Positions 1 to 13,540 of a stretch of DNA of 64,000 nt are shown here, in pieces. Numbering within the stretch: the stretch's first letter is position 1; every line of letters begins with the position of its first letter. The stretch lies in contig CAWZYM010000094.1 in the NCBI GenBank assembly GCA_963966185.1, positions 186,001 to 250,000 of the forward strand, written 5' to 3'. The notes below the pieces were generated by a model, which did not search any database, was not told where the DNA came from, and was given only the letters and a program-made list of their open reading frames with translations. The position numbers and the translations under genes were made by a program. This stretch comes from Rhabditoides inermis (taxonomy: Eukaryota > Nematoda > Chromadorea > Rhabditida > Rhabditidae).

Positions 1-35
1 GGAGAAAAAGTGGATGGGTAGAATGAGAGTGTGTG

Positions 36-87
<52 letters not shown>

Positions 88-356
88 GAAGGTAGCAGAG
101 TGAATTGAGTGTTGGTGATTTCTGTTTTCTCAATTTCACAATTTGATACTCGCTTTGACTCCCCGCGATAGCAGCTCTGCTCTTAGCTTCGGCAACCTCG
201 AAAACAATCTTGGAGGGTGGGGAGAAAAAGGGAAAGAGAGGAGAACCTGTTGAGTGAGTAGAGTAAGAGTGTGTGAATGGGTGAGAGAGAGGGAGAGAGA
301 GAAGAAGGTAGCAGAGTGAATTGAGTGTTGGTGATTTCTGTTCTCTCTCTCTCTCC

Positions 357-680
357 CATTCACACACTCTCATCCTACCCATCCACTTTTTCTCCTCACC
401 CTCCAAACAGTCCCCAAGAAATTTTTCGAAAGGTGTTGGTTATTTCTGTTTCCTTAATTTCACAAATTGATACTCATTCGGAAAATTGGATGGGATGGCT
501 GTCGACAGTTTGTTATGCTGTTTGGTGCTCGTCAGGGGCATTCCCACTCGACTAACCAGCTGTTCACTAATGCGGCCATCACATCCAATGTTTTCGTGAT
601 GATTTCACCTTTCGAAAAATTTCTTGGGGACTGTTTGGAGGGTGAGGAGAAAAAGTGGATGGGTAGAATAAGAGTGTGTG

Positions 681-684
<4 letters not shown>
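357..684. repeat. Fold-back core of the satellite monomer (example copy)
   Basis: The left arm (357-433) and right arm (608-684) are each 77 bp and are reverse complements with two mismatches. They enclose a 174-bp spacer (434-607) holding the GTCGACAG anchor. A CT run just outside the left arm and a GA run just outside the right arm extend the potential stem. The spacer opens with a sequence related to the linker (TTTCTGTTTCCTTAATTTCA against TTTCTGTTTTCTCAATTTCA), so core and linker probably share an ancestor. The same core recurs in nearly every monomer of the array. Confidence 0.85.
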
Positions 685-726
<42 letters not shown>

Positions 727-1610
727 GAAGGTAGCAGAGTGAATTGAGTGTTGGGGATTTCTGTTTTCTCAATTTCACAATTTGATACTCGCTTTGACTC
801 CCCGCAATAGCAGCTCTGCTCTTAGCTTCGGCAACCTCGAAAACAATCTTGGAGGGTGGGGAGAAAAAGGGAAAGAGAGGGAGAACCTGTTGAGTGAGTA
901 GAGTAAGAGTGTGTGATTGGGAGAGAGAGAGGGAGAGAGAAAAGAAGATAGCAGAGTGAATTGAGTGTTGGTGATTTCTGTTCTCTCTCTCTCTCTCTCT
1001 CCCCCATTCACACACTCTCATCCTACCCATCCACTTTTTCTCCTCACCCTCCAAACAGTCCCCAAGAAATTTTTCGAAAGGTGTTGGTTATTTCTGTTTC
1101 CTTAATTTCACAAATTGATACTCAATTCGGAAAATTGGATGGGATGGCTGTCGACAGTTTGTTATGCTGTTTGGTGCTCGTCAGGGGCATTCCCACTCGA
1201 CTAACCAGCTGTTCACTAATGCGGCCATCACATTCAATGTTTTCGTGATGATTTCACCTTTCGAAAATTTCTTGGGGACTATTTGGAGGGTGAGGAGAAA
1301 AAGTAGATGGGTAGAATGAGAGTGTGTGAATGGGGGAGAGAGAGGGAGAGAGAGAAGAAGGTAGCAGAGTGAATTGAGTGTTGGTGATTTCTGTTTTCTC
1401 AATTTCACAATTTGATACTCGCTTTGACTCCCCGCGATAGCGAGCTCTGCTCTTAGCTTCGGCAACCTCGAAAACAATCTTGGAGGGTGGGGAGAAAAAG
1501 GGAAAGAGAGGGAGAACCTGTTGAGTGAGTAGAGTAAGAGTGTGTGAATGGGAGAGAGAGAGGGAGAGAGAGAAGAAGGTAGCAGAGTGAATTGAGTGTT
1601 GGTGATTTCT

Positions 1611-1646
<36 letters not shown>

Positions 1647-1969
1647 ATTCACACACTCTCATCCTACCCATCCACTTTTTCTCCTCACCCTCCAAACAGT
1701 CCCCAAGAAATTTTTCGAAAGGTGTTGGTTATTTCTGTTTCCTTAATTTCACAAATTGATACTCATTCGGAAAATTGGATGGGATGGCTGTCGACAGTTT
1801 GTTATGCTGTTTGGTGCTCGTCAGGGGCATTCCCACTCGACTAACCAGCTGTTCACTAATGCGGCCATCACATCCAATGTTTTCGTGATGATTTCACCTT
1901 TCGAAAAATTTCTTGGGGACTGTTTGGAGGGTGAGGAGAAAAAGTGGATGGGTAGAATGAGAGTGTGTG

Positions 1970-2016
<47 letters not shown>

Positions 2017-2628
2017 GAGAGAGGGAGAGAGAGAAGAAGGTAGCAGAGTGAATTGAGTGTTGGTGATTTCTGTTTTCTCAATTTCACAATTTGATACTCG
2101 CTTTGACTCCCCGCGATAGCAGCTCTGCTCTTAGCTTCGGCAACCTCGAAAACAATCTTGGAGGGTGGGGAGAAAAAGGGAAAGAGAGGAGAACCTGTTG
2201 AGTGAGTAGAGTAAGAGTGTGTGAATGGGTGAGAGAGAGGGAGAGAGAGAAGAAGGTAGCAGAGTGAATTGAGTGTTGGTGATTTCTGTTCTCTCTCTCT
2301 CTCCCATTCACACACTCTCATCCTACCCATCCACTTTTTCTCCTCACCCTCCAAACAGTCCCCAAGAAATTTTTCGAAAGGTGTTGGTTATTTCTGTTTC
2401 CTTAATTTCACAAATTGATACTCATTCGGAAAATTGGATGGGATGGCTGTCGACAGTTTGTTATGCTGTTTGGTGCTCGTCAGGGGCATTCCCACTCGAC
2501 TAACCAGCTGTTCACTAATGCGGCCATCACATCCAATGTTTTCGTGATGATTTCACCTTTCGAAAAATTTCTTGGGGACTGTTTGGAGGGTGAGGAGAAA
2601 AAGTGGATGGGTAGAATAAGAGTGTGTG

Positions 2629-2676
<48 letters not shown>

Positions 2677-3540
2677 GAAGGTAGCAGAGTGAATTGAGTG
2701 TTGGGGATTTCTGTTTTCTCAATTTCACAATTTGATACTCGCTTTGACTCCCCGCAATAGCAGCTCTGCTCTTAGCTTCGGCAACCTCGAAAACAATCTT
2801 GGAGGGTGGGGAGAAAAAGGGAAAGAGAGGGAGAACCTGTTGAGTGAGTAGAGTAAGAGTGTGTGATTGGGAGAGAGAGAGGGAGAGAGAAAAGAAGATA
2901 GCAGAGTGAATTGAGTGTTGGTGATTTCTGTTCTCTCTCTCTCTCTCTCCCCCCCATTCACACACTCTCATCCTACCCATCCACTTTTTCTCCTCACCCT
3001 CCAAACAGTCCCCAAGAAATTTTTCGAAAGGTGTTGGTTATTTCTGTTTCCTTAATTTCACAAATTGATACTCAATTCGGAAAATTGGATGGGATGGCTG
3101 TCGACAGTTTGTTATGCTGTTTGGTGCTCGTCAGGGGCATTCCCACTCGACTAACCAGCTGTTCACTAATGCGGCCATCACATTCAATGTTTTCGTGATG
3201 ATTTCACCTTTCGAAAAATTTCTTGGGGACTATTTGGAGGGTGAGGAGAAAAAGTAGATGGGTAGAATGAGAGTGTGTGAATGGGGGAGAGAGAGGGAGA
3301 GAGAGAAGAAGGTAGCAGAGTGAATTGAGTGTTGGTGATTTCTGTTTTCTCAATTTCACAATTTGATACTCGCTTTGACTCCCCGCGATAGCGAGCTCTG
3401 CTCTTAGCTTCGGCAACCTCGAAAACAATCTTGGAGGGTGGGGAGAAAAAGGGAAAGAGAGGGAGAACCTGTTGAGTGAGTAGAGTAAGAGTGTGTGAAT
3501 GGGTGAGAGAGAGGGAGAGAGAGAAGAAGGTAGCAGAGTG

Positions 3541-3720
3541 AATTGAGTGTTGGTTATTTCTGTTTTCTCAATTTCACAATTTGATACTCGCTTTGACTCC
3601 CCGCGATAGCGAGCTCTGCTCTTAGCTTCGGCAACATCGAAAGAAAGAGAGAGGGAAAGAGAGGGAGAACCTGTTGAGTGAATAGAGTAAGAGTGTGTGA
3701 ATGGGAGAGATAGGGAAAAG
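3541..3720. repeat. Extra linker block in a long satellite monomer
   Basis: An additional linker copy of about 180 bp carrying the diagnostic change GGCAACATCGAAAGAAAG, where ordinary linkers have GGCAACCTCGAAAACAATC. It makes this monomer 827 bp instead of about 650. The same variant block occurs near 5680-5850, 11610-11790 and 14400-14580, so it marks higher-order units inside the array. Confidence 0.75.
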
Positions 3721-4107
3721 AGAGAAGAAGGTAGCAGAGTGAATTGAGTGTTGGTGATTTCTGTTCTCTCTCTCTCTCCCATTCACACACTCTCATCCTA
3801 CCCATCCACTTTTTCTCCTCACCCTCCAAACAGTCCCCAAGAAATTTTTCGAAAGGTGTTGGTTATTTCTGTTTCCTTAATTTCACAAATTGATACTCAA
3901 TTCGGAAAATTGGATGGGATGGCTGTCGACAGTTTGTTATGCTGTTTGGTGCTCGTCAGGGGCATTCCCACTCGACTAACCAGCTGTTCACTAATGCGGC
4001 CATCACATCCAATGTTTTCGTGATGATTTCACCTTTCGAAAAATTTCTTGGGGACTGTTTGGAGGGTGAGGAGAAAAAGTGGATGGGTAGAATGAGAGTG
4101 TGTGAAT

Positions 4108-4143
<36 letters not shown>

Positions 4144-4755
4144 GAGAGAGGGAGAGAGAGAAGAAGGTAGCAGAGTGAATTGAGTGTTGGTGATTTCTGT
4201 TTTCTCAATTTCACAATTTGATACTCGCTTTGACTCCCCGCGATAGCAGCTCTGCTCTTAGCTTCGGCAACCTCGAAAACAATCTTGGAGGGTGGGGAGA
4301 AAAAGGGAAAGAGAGGAGAACCTGTTGAGTGAGTAGAGTAAGAGTGTGTGAATGGGTGAGAGAGAGGGAGAGAGAGAAGAAGGTAGCAGAGTGAATTGAG
4401 TGTTGGTGATTTCTGTTCTCTCTCTCTCTCCCATTCACACACTCTCATCCTACCCATCCACTTTTTCTCCTCACCCTCCAAACAGTCCCCAAGAAATTTT
4501 TCGAAAGGTGTTGGTTATTTCTGTTTCCTTAATTTCACAAATTGATACTCATTCGGAAAATTGGATGGGATGGCTGTCGACAGTTTGTTATGCTGTTTGG
4601 TGCTCGTCAGGGGCATTCCCACTCGACTAACCAGCTGTTCACTAATGCGGCCATCACATCCAATGTTTTCGTGATGATTTCACCTTTCGAAAAATTTCTT
4701 GGGGACTGTTTGGAGGGTGAGGAGAAAAAGTGGATGGGTAGAATAAGAGTGTGTG

Positions 4756-4811
<56 letters not shown>

Positions 4812-6866
4812 GAAGGTAGCAGAGTGAATTGAGTGTTGGGGATTTCTGTTTTCTCAATTTCACAATTTGATACTCGCTTTGACTCCCCGCAATAGCAGCT
4901 CTGCTCTTAGCTTCGGCAACCTCGAAAACAATCTTGGAGGGTGGGGAGAAAAAGGGAAAGAGAGGGAGAACCTGTTGAGTGAGTAGAGTAAGAGTGTGTG
5001 ATTGGGAGAGAGAGAGGGAGAGAGAAAAGAAGATAGCAGAGTGAATTGAGTGTTGGTGATTTCTGTTCTCTCTCTCTCTCTCTCTCTCCCCCATTCACAC
5101 ACTCTCATCCTACCCATCCACTTTTTCTCCTCACCCTCCAAACAGTCCCCAAGAAATTTTTCGAAAGGTGTTGGTTATTTCTGTTTCCTTAATTTCACAA
5201 ATTGATACTCAATTCGGAAAATTGGATGGGATGGCTGTCGACAGTTTGTTATGCTGTTTGGTGCTCGTCAGGGGCATTCCCAATCGACTAACCAGCTGTT
5301 CACTAATGCGGCCATCACATTCAATGTTTTCGTGATGATTTCACCTTTCGAAAAATTTCTTGGGGACTATTTGGAGGGTGAGGAGAAAAAGTAGATGGGT
5401 AGAATGAGAGTGTGTGAATGGGGGAGAGAGAGGGAGAGAGAGAAGAAGGTAGCAGAGTGAATTGAGTGTTGGTGATTTCTGTTTTCTCAATTTCACAATT
5501 TGATACTCGCTTTGACTCCCCGCGATAGCGAGCTCTGCTCTTAGCTTCGGCAACCTCGAAAACAATCTTGGAGGGTGGGGAGAAAAAGGGAAAGAGAGGG
5601 AGAACCTGTTGAGTGAGTAGAGTAAGAGTGTGTGAATGGGTGAGAGAGAGGGAGAGAGAGAAGAAGGTAGCAGAGTGAATTGAGTGTTGGTTATTTCTGT
5701 TTTCTCAATTTCACAATTTGATACTCGCTTTGACTCCCCGCGATAGCGAGCTCTGCTCTTAGCTTCGGCAACATCGAAAGAAAGAGAGAGGGAAAGAGAG
5801 GGAGAACCTGTTGAGTGAATAGAGTAAGAGTGTGTGAATGGGAGAGATAGGGAAAAGAGAGAAGAAGGTAGCAGAGTGAATTGAGTGTTGGTGATTTCTG
5901 TTCTCTCTCTCTCTCTCCCATTCACACACTCTCATCCTACCCATCCACTTTTTCTCCTCACCCTCCAAACAGTCCCCAAGAAATTTTTCGAAAGGTGTTG
6001 GTTATTTCTGTTTCCTTAATTTCACAAATTGATACTCAATTCGGAAAATTGGATGGGATGGCTGTCGACAGTTTGTTATGCTGTTTGGTGCTCGTCAGGG
6101 GCATTCCCACTCGACTAACCAGCTGTTCACTAATGCGGCCATCACATCCAATGTTTTCGTGATGATTTCACCTTTCGAAAAATTTCTTGGGGACTATTTG
6201 GAGGGTGAGGAGAAAAAGTAGATGGGTAGAATGAGAGTGTGTGAATGGGGGAGAGAGAGGGAGAGAGAGAAGAAGGTAGCAGAGTGAATTGAGTGTTGGT
6301 GATTTCTGTTTTCTCAATTTCACAATTTGATACTCGCTTTGACTCCCCGCGATAGCAGCTCTGCTCTTAGCTTCGGCAACCTCGAAAACAATCTTGGAGG
6401 GTGGGGAGAAAAAGGGAAAGAGAGGGAGAACCTGTTGAGTGAGTAAAGTAAGAGTGTGTGAATGGGTGAGAGAGAGGGAGAGAGAGAAGAAGGTAGAAGA
6501 GTGAATTGAGTGTTGGCTATTTCTGTTCTCTCTCTCTCTCCCATTCACACACTTTCATCCTACCCATCCACTTTTTCTCCTCACCCTCCAAACAGTCCCC
6601 AAGAAATTTTTCGAAAGGTGTTGGTTATTTCTGTTTCCTTAATTTCACAAATTGATACTCATTCGGAAAATTGGATGGGATGGCTGTCGACAGTTTGTTA
6701 TGCTGTTTGGTGCTCGTCAGGGGCATTCCCACTCGACTAACCAGCTGTTCACTAATGCGGCCATCACATCCAATGTTTTCGTGATGATTTCAACCTTTCG
6801 AAAAATTTCTTGGGGACTGTTTGGAGGGTGAGGAGAAAAAGTGGATGGGTAGAATGAGAGTGTGTG

Positions 6867-6918
<52 letters not shown>

Positions 6919-8784
6919 GAAGGTAGCAGAGTGAATTGAGTGTTGGTGATTTCTGTTTTCTCAATTTCACAATTTGATACTCGCTTTGACTCCCCGCGAT
7001 AGCAGCTCTGCTCTTAGCTTCGGCAACCTCGAAAACAATCTTGGAGGGTGGGGAGAAAAAGGGAAAGAGAGGGAGAACCTGTTGAGTGAGTAGAGTAAGA
7101 GTGTGTGAATGGGAGAGAGAGAGGGAGAGAGAGAAGAAGGTAGCAGAGTGAATTGAGTGTTGGTGATTTCTGTTCTCTCTCTCTCTCCCCCATTCACACA
7201 CTCTCATCCTACCCATCCACTTTTTCTCCTCACCCTCCAAACAGTCCCCAAGAAATTTTTCGAAAGGTGTTGGTTATTTCTGTTTCCTTAATTTCACAAA
7301 TTGATACTCAATTCGGAAAATTGGATGGGATGGCTGTCGACAGTTTGTTATGCTGTTTGGTGCTCGTCAGGGGCATTCCCACTCGACTAACCAGCTGTTC
7401 ACTAATGCGGCCATCACATCCAATGTTTTCGTGATGATTTCACCTTTCGAAAAATTTCTTGGGGACTATTTGGAGGGTGAGGAGAAAAAGTAGATGGGTA
7501 GAATGAGAGTGTGTGAATGGGGGAGAGAGAGGGAGAGAGAGAAGAAGGTAGCAGAGTGAATTGAGTGTTGGTGATTTCTGTTTTCTCAATTTCACAATTT
7601 GATACTCGCTTTGACTCCCCGCGATAGCGAGCTCTGCTCTTAGCTTCGGCAACCTCGAAAACAATCTTGGAGGGTGGGGAGAAAAAGGGAAAGAGAGGGA
7701 GAACCTGTTGAGTGAGTAGAGTAAGAGTGTGTGAATGGGAGAGAGAGAGGGAGAGAGAGAAGAAGGTAGCAGAGTGAATTGAGTGTTGGTGATTTCTGTT
7801 CTCTCTCTCTCTCTCTCTCCCCCATTCACACACTCTCATCCTACCCATCCACTTTTTCTCCTCACCCTCCAAACAGTCCCCAAGAAATTTTTCGAAAGGT
7901 GTTGGTTATTTCTGTTTCCTTAATTTCACAAATTGATATTCAATTCGGAAAATTGGATGGGATGGCTGTCGACAGTTTGTTATGGTGTTTGGTGCTCGTC
8001 AGGGGCATTCCCACTCGACTAACCAGCTGTTCACTAATGCGGCCATCACATCCAATGTTTTCGTGATGATTTCACCTTTCGAAAAATTTCTTGGGGACTA
8101 TTTGGAGGGTGAGGAGAAAAAGTAGATGGGTAGAATGAGAGTGTGTGAATGGGGGAGAGAGAGGGAGAGAGAGAAGAAGGTAGCAGAGTGAATTGAGTGT
8201 TGGTGATTTCTGTTTTCTCAATTTCACAATTTGATACTCGCTTTGACTCCCCGCGATAGCGAGCTCTGCTCTTAGCTTCGGCAACCTCGAAAACAATCTT
8301 GGAGGGTGGGGAGAAAAAGGGAAAGAGAGGGAGAACCTGTTGAGTGAGTAGAGTAAGAGTGTGTGAATGGGAGAGAGAGAGGGAGAGAGAGAAGAAGGTA
8401 GCAGAGTGAATTGAGTGTTGGTGATTTCTGTTCTCTCTCTCTCTCTCTCTCTCTCTCTCCCATTCACACACTCTCATCCTACCCATCCACTTTTTCTCCT
8501 CACCCTCCAAACAGTCCCCAAGAAATTTTTCGAAAGGTGTTGGTTATTTCTGTTTCCTTAATTTCACAAATTGATACTCATTCGGAAAATTGGATGGGAT
8601 GGCTGTCGACAGTTTGTTATGCTGTTTGGTGCTCGTCAGGGGCATTCCCACTCGACTAACCAGCTGTTCACTAATGCGGCCATCACATCCAATGTTTTCG
8701 TGATGATTTCACCTTTCGAAAAATTTCTTGGGGACTGTTTGGAGGGTGAGGAGAAAAAGTGGATGGGTAGAATGAGAGTGTGTG

Positions 8785-8828
<44 letters not shown>

Positions 8829-9438
8829 GAAGGTAGCAGAGTGAATTGAGTGTTGGTGATTTCTGTTTTCTCAATTTCACAATTTGATACTCGCTTTGAC
8901 TCCCCGCGATAGCAGCTCTGCTCTTAGCTTCGGCAACCTCGAAAACAATCTTGGAGGGTGGGGAGAAAAAGGGAAAGAGAGGGAGAACCTGTTGAGTGAG
9001 TAGAGTAAGAGTGTGTGAATGGGAGAGAGAGAGGGAGAGAGAGAAGAAGGTAGCAGAGTGAATTGAGTGTTGGTGATTTCTGTTCTCTCTCTCTCTCTCT
9101 CTCTCTCTCCCATTCACACACTTTCATCCTACCCATCCACTTTTTCTCCTCACCCTCCAAACAGTCCCCAAGAAATTTTTCGAAAGGTGTTGGTTATTTC
9201 TGTTTCCTTAATTTCACAAATTGATACTCATTCGGAAAATTGGATGGGATGGCTGTCGACAGTTTGTTATGCTGTTTGGTGCTCGTCAGGGGCATTCCCA
9301 CTCGACTAACCAGCTGTTCACTAATGCGGCCATCACATCCAATGTTTTCGTGATGATTTCAACCTTTCGAAAAATTTCTTGGGGACTGTTTGGAGGGTGA
9401 GGAGAAAAAGTGGATGGGTAGAATGAGAGTGTGTGAAT

Positions 9439-9469
<31 letters not shown>

Positions 9470-10075
9470 GAAGGTAGCAGAGTGAATTGAGTGTTGGTGA
9501 TTTCTGTTTTCTCAATTTCACAATTTGATACTCGCTTTGACTCCCCGCGATAGCAGCTCTGCTCTTAGCTTCGGCAACCTCGAAAACAATCTTGGAGGGT
9601 GGGGAGAAAAAGGGAAAGAGAGGGAGAACCTGTTGAGTGAGTAGAGTAAGAGTGTGTGAATGGGAGAGAGAGAGGGAGAGAGAGAAGAAGGTAGCAGAGT
9701 GAATTGAGTGTTGGTGATTTCTGTTCTCTCTCTCTCTCTCTCTCCCCCATTCACACACTCTCATCCTACCCATCCACTTTTTCTCCTCACCCTCCAAACA
9801 GACCCCAAGAAATTTTTCGAAAGGTGTTGGTTATTTCTGTTTCCTTAATTTCACAAATTGATACTCAATTCGGAAAATTGGATGGGATGGCTGTCGACAG
9901 TTTGTTATGCTGTTTGGTGCTCGTCAGGGGCATTCCCACTCGACTAACCAGCTGTTCACTAATGCGGCCATCACATCCAATGTTTTCGTGATGATTTCAC
10001 CTTTCGAAAAATTTCTTGGGGACTGTTTGGAGGGTGAGGAGAAAAAGTGGATGGGTAGAATGAGAGTGTGTGAAT

Positions 10076-10114
<39 letters not shown>

Positions 10115-12173
10115 GAAGGTAGCAGAGTGAATTGAGTGTTGGTGATTTCTGTTTTCTCAATTTCACAATTTGATACTCGCTTTGACTCCCCGCGATAGCA
10201 GCTCTGCTCTTAGCTTCGGCAACCTCGAAAACAATCTTGGAGGGTGGGGAGAAAAAGGGAAAGAGAGGGAGAACCTGTTGAGTGAGTAGAGTAAGAGTGT
10301 GTGAATGGGAGAGAGAGAGGGAGAGAGAGAAGAAGGTAGCAGAGTGAATTGAGTGTTGGTGATTTCTGTTCTCTCTCTCTCTCCCCCATTCACACACTCT
10401 CATCCTACCCATCCACTTTTTCTCCTCACCCTCCAAACAGTCCCCAAGAAATTTTTCGAAAGGTGTTGGTTATTTCTGTTTCCTTAATTTCACAAATTGA
10501 TACTCAATTCGGAAAATTGGATGGGATGGCTGTCGACAGTTTGTTATGCTGTTTGGTGCTCGTCAGGGGCATTCCCACTCGACTAACCAGCTGTTCACTA
10601 ATGCGGCCATCACATCCAATGTTTTCGTGATGATTTCACCTTTCGAAAAATTTCTTGGGGACTATTTGGAGGGTGAGGAGAAAAAGTAGATGGGTAGAAT
10701 GAGAGTGTGTGAATGGGGGAGAGAGAGGGAGAGAGAGAAGAAGGTAGCAGAGTGAATTGAGTGTTGGTGATTTCTGTTTTCTCAATTTCACAATTTGATA
10801 CTCGCTTTGACTCCCCGCGATAGCGAGCTCTGCTCTTAGCTTCGGCAACCTCGAAAACAATCTTGGAGGGTGGGGAGAAAAAGGGAAAGAGAGGGAGAAC
10901 CTGTTGAGTGAGTAGAGTAAGAGTGTGTGAATGGGAGAGAGAGAGGGAGAGAGAGAAGAAGGTAGCAGAGTGAATTGAGTGTTGGTGATTTCTGTTCTCT
11001 CTCTCTCTCTCTCTCCCCCATTCACACACTCTCATCCTACCCATCCACTTTTTCTCCTCACCCTCCAAACAGTCCCCAAGAAATTTTTCGAAAGGTGTTG
11101 GTTATTTCTGTTTCCTTAATTTCACAAATTGATACTCAATTCGGAAAATTGGATGGGATGGCTGTCGACAGTTTGTTATGCTGTTTGGTGCTCGTCAGGG
11201 GCATTCCCACTCGACTAACCAGCTGTTCACTAATGCGGCCATCACATCCAATGTTTTCGTGATGATTTCACCTTTCGAAAAATTTCTTGGGGACTATTTG
11301 GAGGGTGAGGAGAAAAAGTAGATGGGTAGAATGAGAGTGTGTGAATGGGGGAGAGAGAGGGAGAGAGAGAAGAAGGTAGCAGAGTGAATTGAGTGTTGGT
11401 GATTTCTGTTTTCTCAATTTCACAATTTGATACTCGCTTTGACTCCCCGCGATAGCGAGCTCTGCTCTTAGCTTCGGCAACCTCGAAAACAATCTTGGAG
11501 GGTGGGGAGAAAAAGGGAAAGAGAGGGAGAACCTGTTGAGTGAGTAGAGTAAGAGTGTGTGAATGGGTGAGAGAGAGGGAGAGAGAGAAGAAGGTAGCAG
11601 AGTGAATTGAGTGTTGGCTATTTCTGTTTTCTCAATTTCACAATTTGATACTCGCTTTGACTCCCCGCGATAGCGAGCTCTGCTCTTAGCTTCGGCAACA
11701 TCGAAAGAAAGAGAGAGGGAAAGAGAGGGAGAACCTGTTGAGTGAATAGAGTAAGAGTGTGTGAATGGGAGAGATAGGGAAAAGAGAGAAGAAGGTAGCA
11801 GAGAGAATTGAGTGTTGGTGATTTCTGTTCTCTCTCTCTCTCTCTCTCCCATTCACACACTCTCATCCTACCCATCCACTTTTTCTCCTCACCCTCCAAA
11901 CAGTCCCCAAGAAATTTTTCGAAAGGTGTTGGTTATTTCTGTTTCCTTAATTTCACAAATTGATACTCATTCGGAAAATTGGATGGGATGGCTGTCGACA
12001 GTTTGTTATGCTGTTTGGTGCTCGTCAGGGGCATTCCCACTCGACTAACCAGCTGTTCACTAATGCGGCCATCACATCCAATGTTTTCGTGATGATTTCA
12101 CCTTTCGAAAAATTTCTTGGGGACTGTTTGGAGGGTGAGGAGAAAAAGTGGATGGGTAGAATGAGAGTGTGTG

Positions 12174-12229
<56 letters not shown>

Positions 12230-12838
12230 GAAGGTAGCAGAGTGAATTGAGTGTTGGTGATTTCTGTTTTCTCAATTTCACAATTTGATACTCGCTTTGA
12301 CTCCCCGCGATAGCAGCTCTGCTCTTAGCTTCGGCAACCTCGAAAACAATCTTGGAGGGTGGGGAGAAAAAGGGAAAGAGAGGGAGAACCTGTTGAGTGA
12401 GTAGAGTAAGAGTGTGTGAATGGGAGAGAGAGAGGGAGAGAGAGAAGAAGGTAGCAGAGTGAATTGAGTGTTGGTGATTTCTGTTCTCTCTCTCTCTCTC
12501 TCTCTCTCTCTCCCATTCACACACTTTCATCCTACCCATCCACTTTTTCTCCTCACCCTCCAAACAGTCCCCAAGAAATTTTTCGAAAGGTGTTGGTTAT
12601 TTCTGTTTCCTTAATTTCACAAATTGATACTCATTCGGAAAATTGGATGGGATGGCTGTCGACAGTTTGTTATGCTGTTTGGTGCTCGTCAGGGGCATTC
12701 CCACTCGACTAACCAGCTGTTCACTAATGCGGCCATCACATCCAATGTTTTCGTGATGATTTCAACCTTTCGAAAAATTTCTTGGGGACTGTTTGGAGGG
12801 TGAGGAGAAAAAGTGGATGGGTAGAATGAGAGTGTGTG

Positions 12839-12882
<44 letters not shown>

Positions 12883-13484
12883 GAAGGTAGCAGAGTGAAT
12901 TGAGTGTTGGTGATTTCTGTTTTCTCAATTTCACAATTTGATACTCGCTTTGACTCCCCGCGATAGCAGCTCTGCTCTTAGCTTCGGCAACCTCGAAAAC
13001 AATCTTGGAGGGTGGGGAGAAAAAGGGAAAGAGAGGGAGAACCTGTTGAGTGAGTAGAGTAAGAGTGTGTGAATGGGAGAGAGAGAGGGAGAGAGAGAAG
13101 AAGGTAGCAGAGTGAATTGAGTGTTGGTGATTTCTGTTCTCTCTCTCTCTCTCTCCCCCATTCACACACTCTCATCCTACCCATCCACTTTTTCTCCTCA
13201 CCCTCCAAACAGTCCCCAAGAAATTTTTCGAAAGGTGTTGGTTATTTCTGTTTCCTTAATTTCACAAATTGATACTCAATTCGGAAAATTGGATGGGATG
13301 GCTGTCGACAGTTTGTTATGCTGTTTGGTGCTCGTCAGGGGCATTCCCACTCGACTAACCAGCTGTTCACTAATGCGGCCATCACATCCAATGTTTTCGT
13401 GATGATTTCAACCTTTCGAAAAATTTCTTGGGGACTGTTTGGAGGGTGAGGAGAAAAAGTGGATGGGTAGAATGAGAGTGTGTG

Positions 13485-13540
<56 letters not shown>

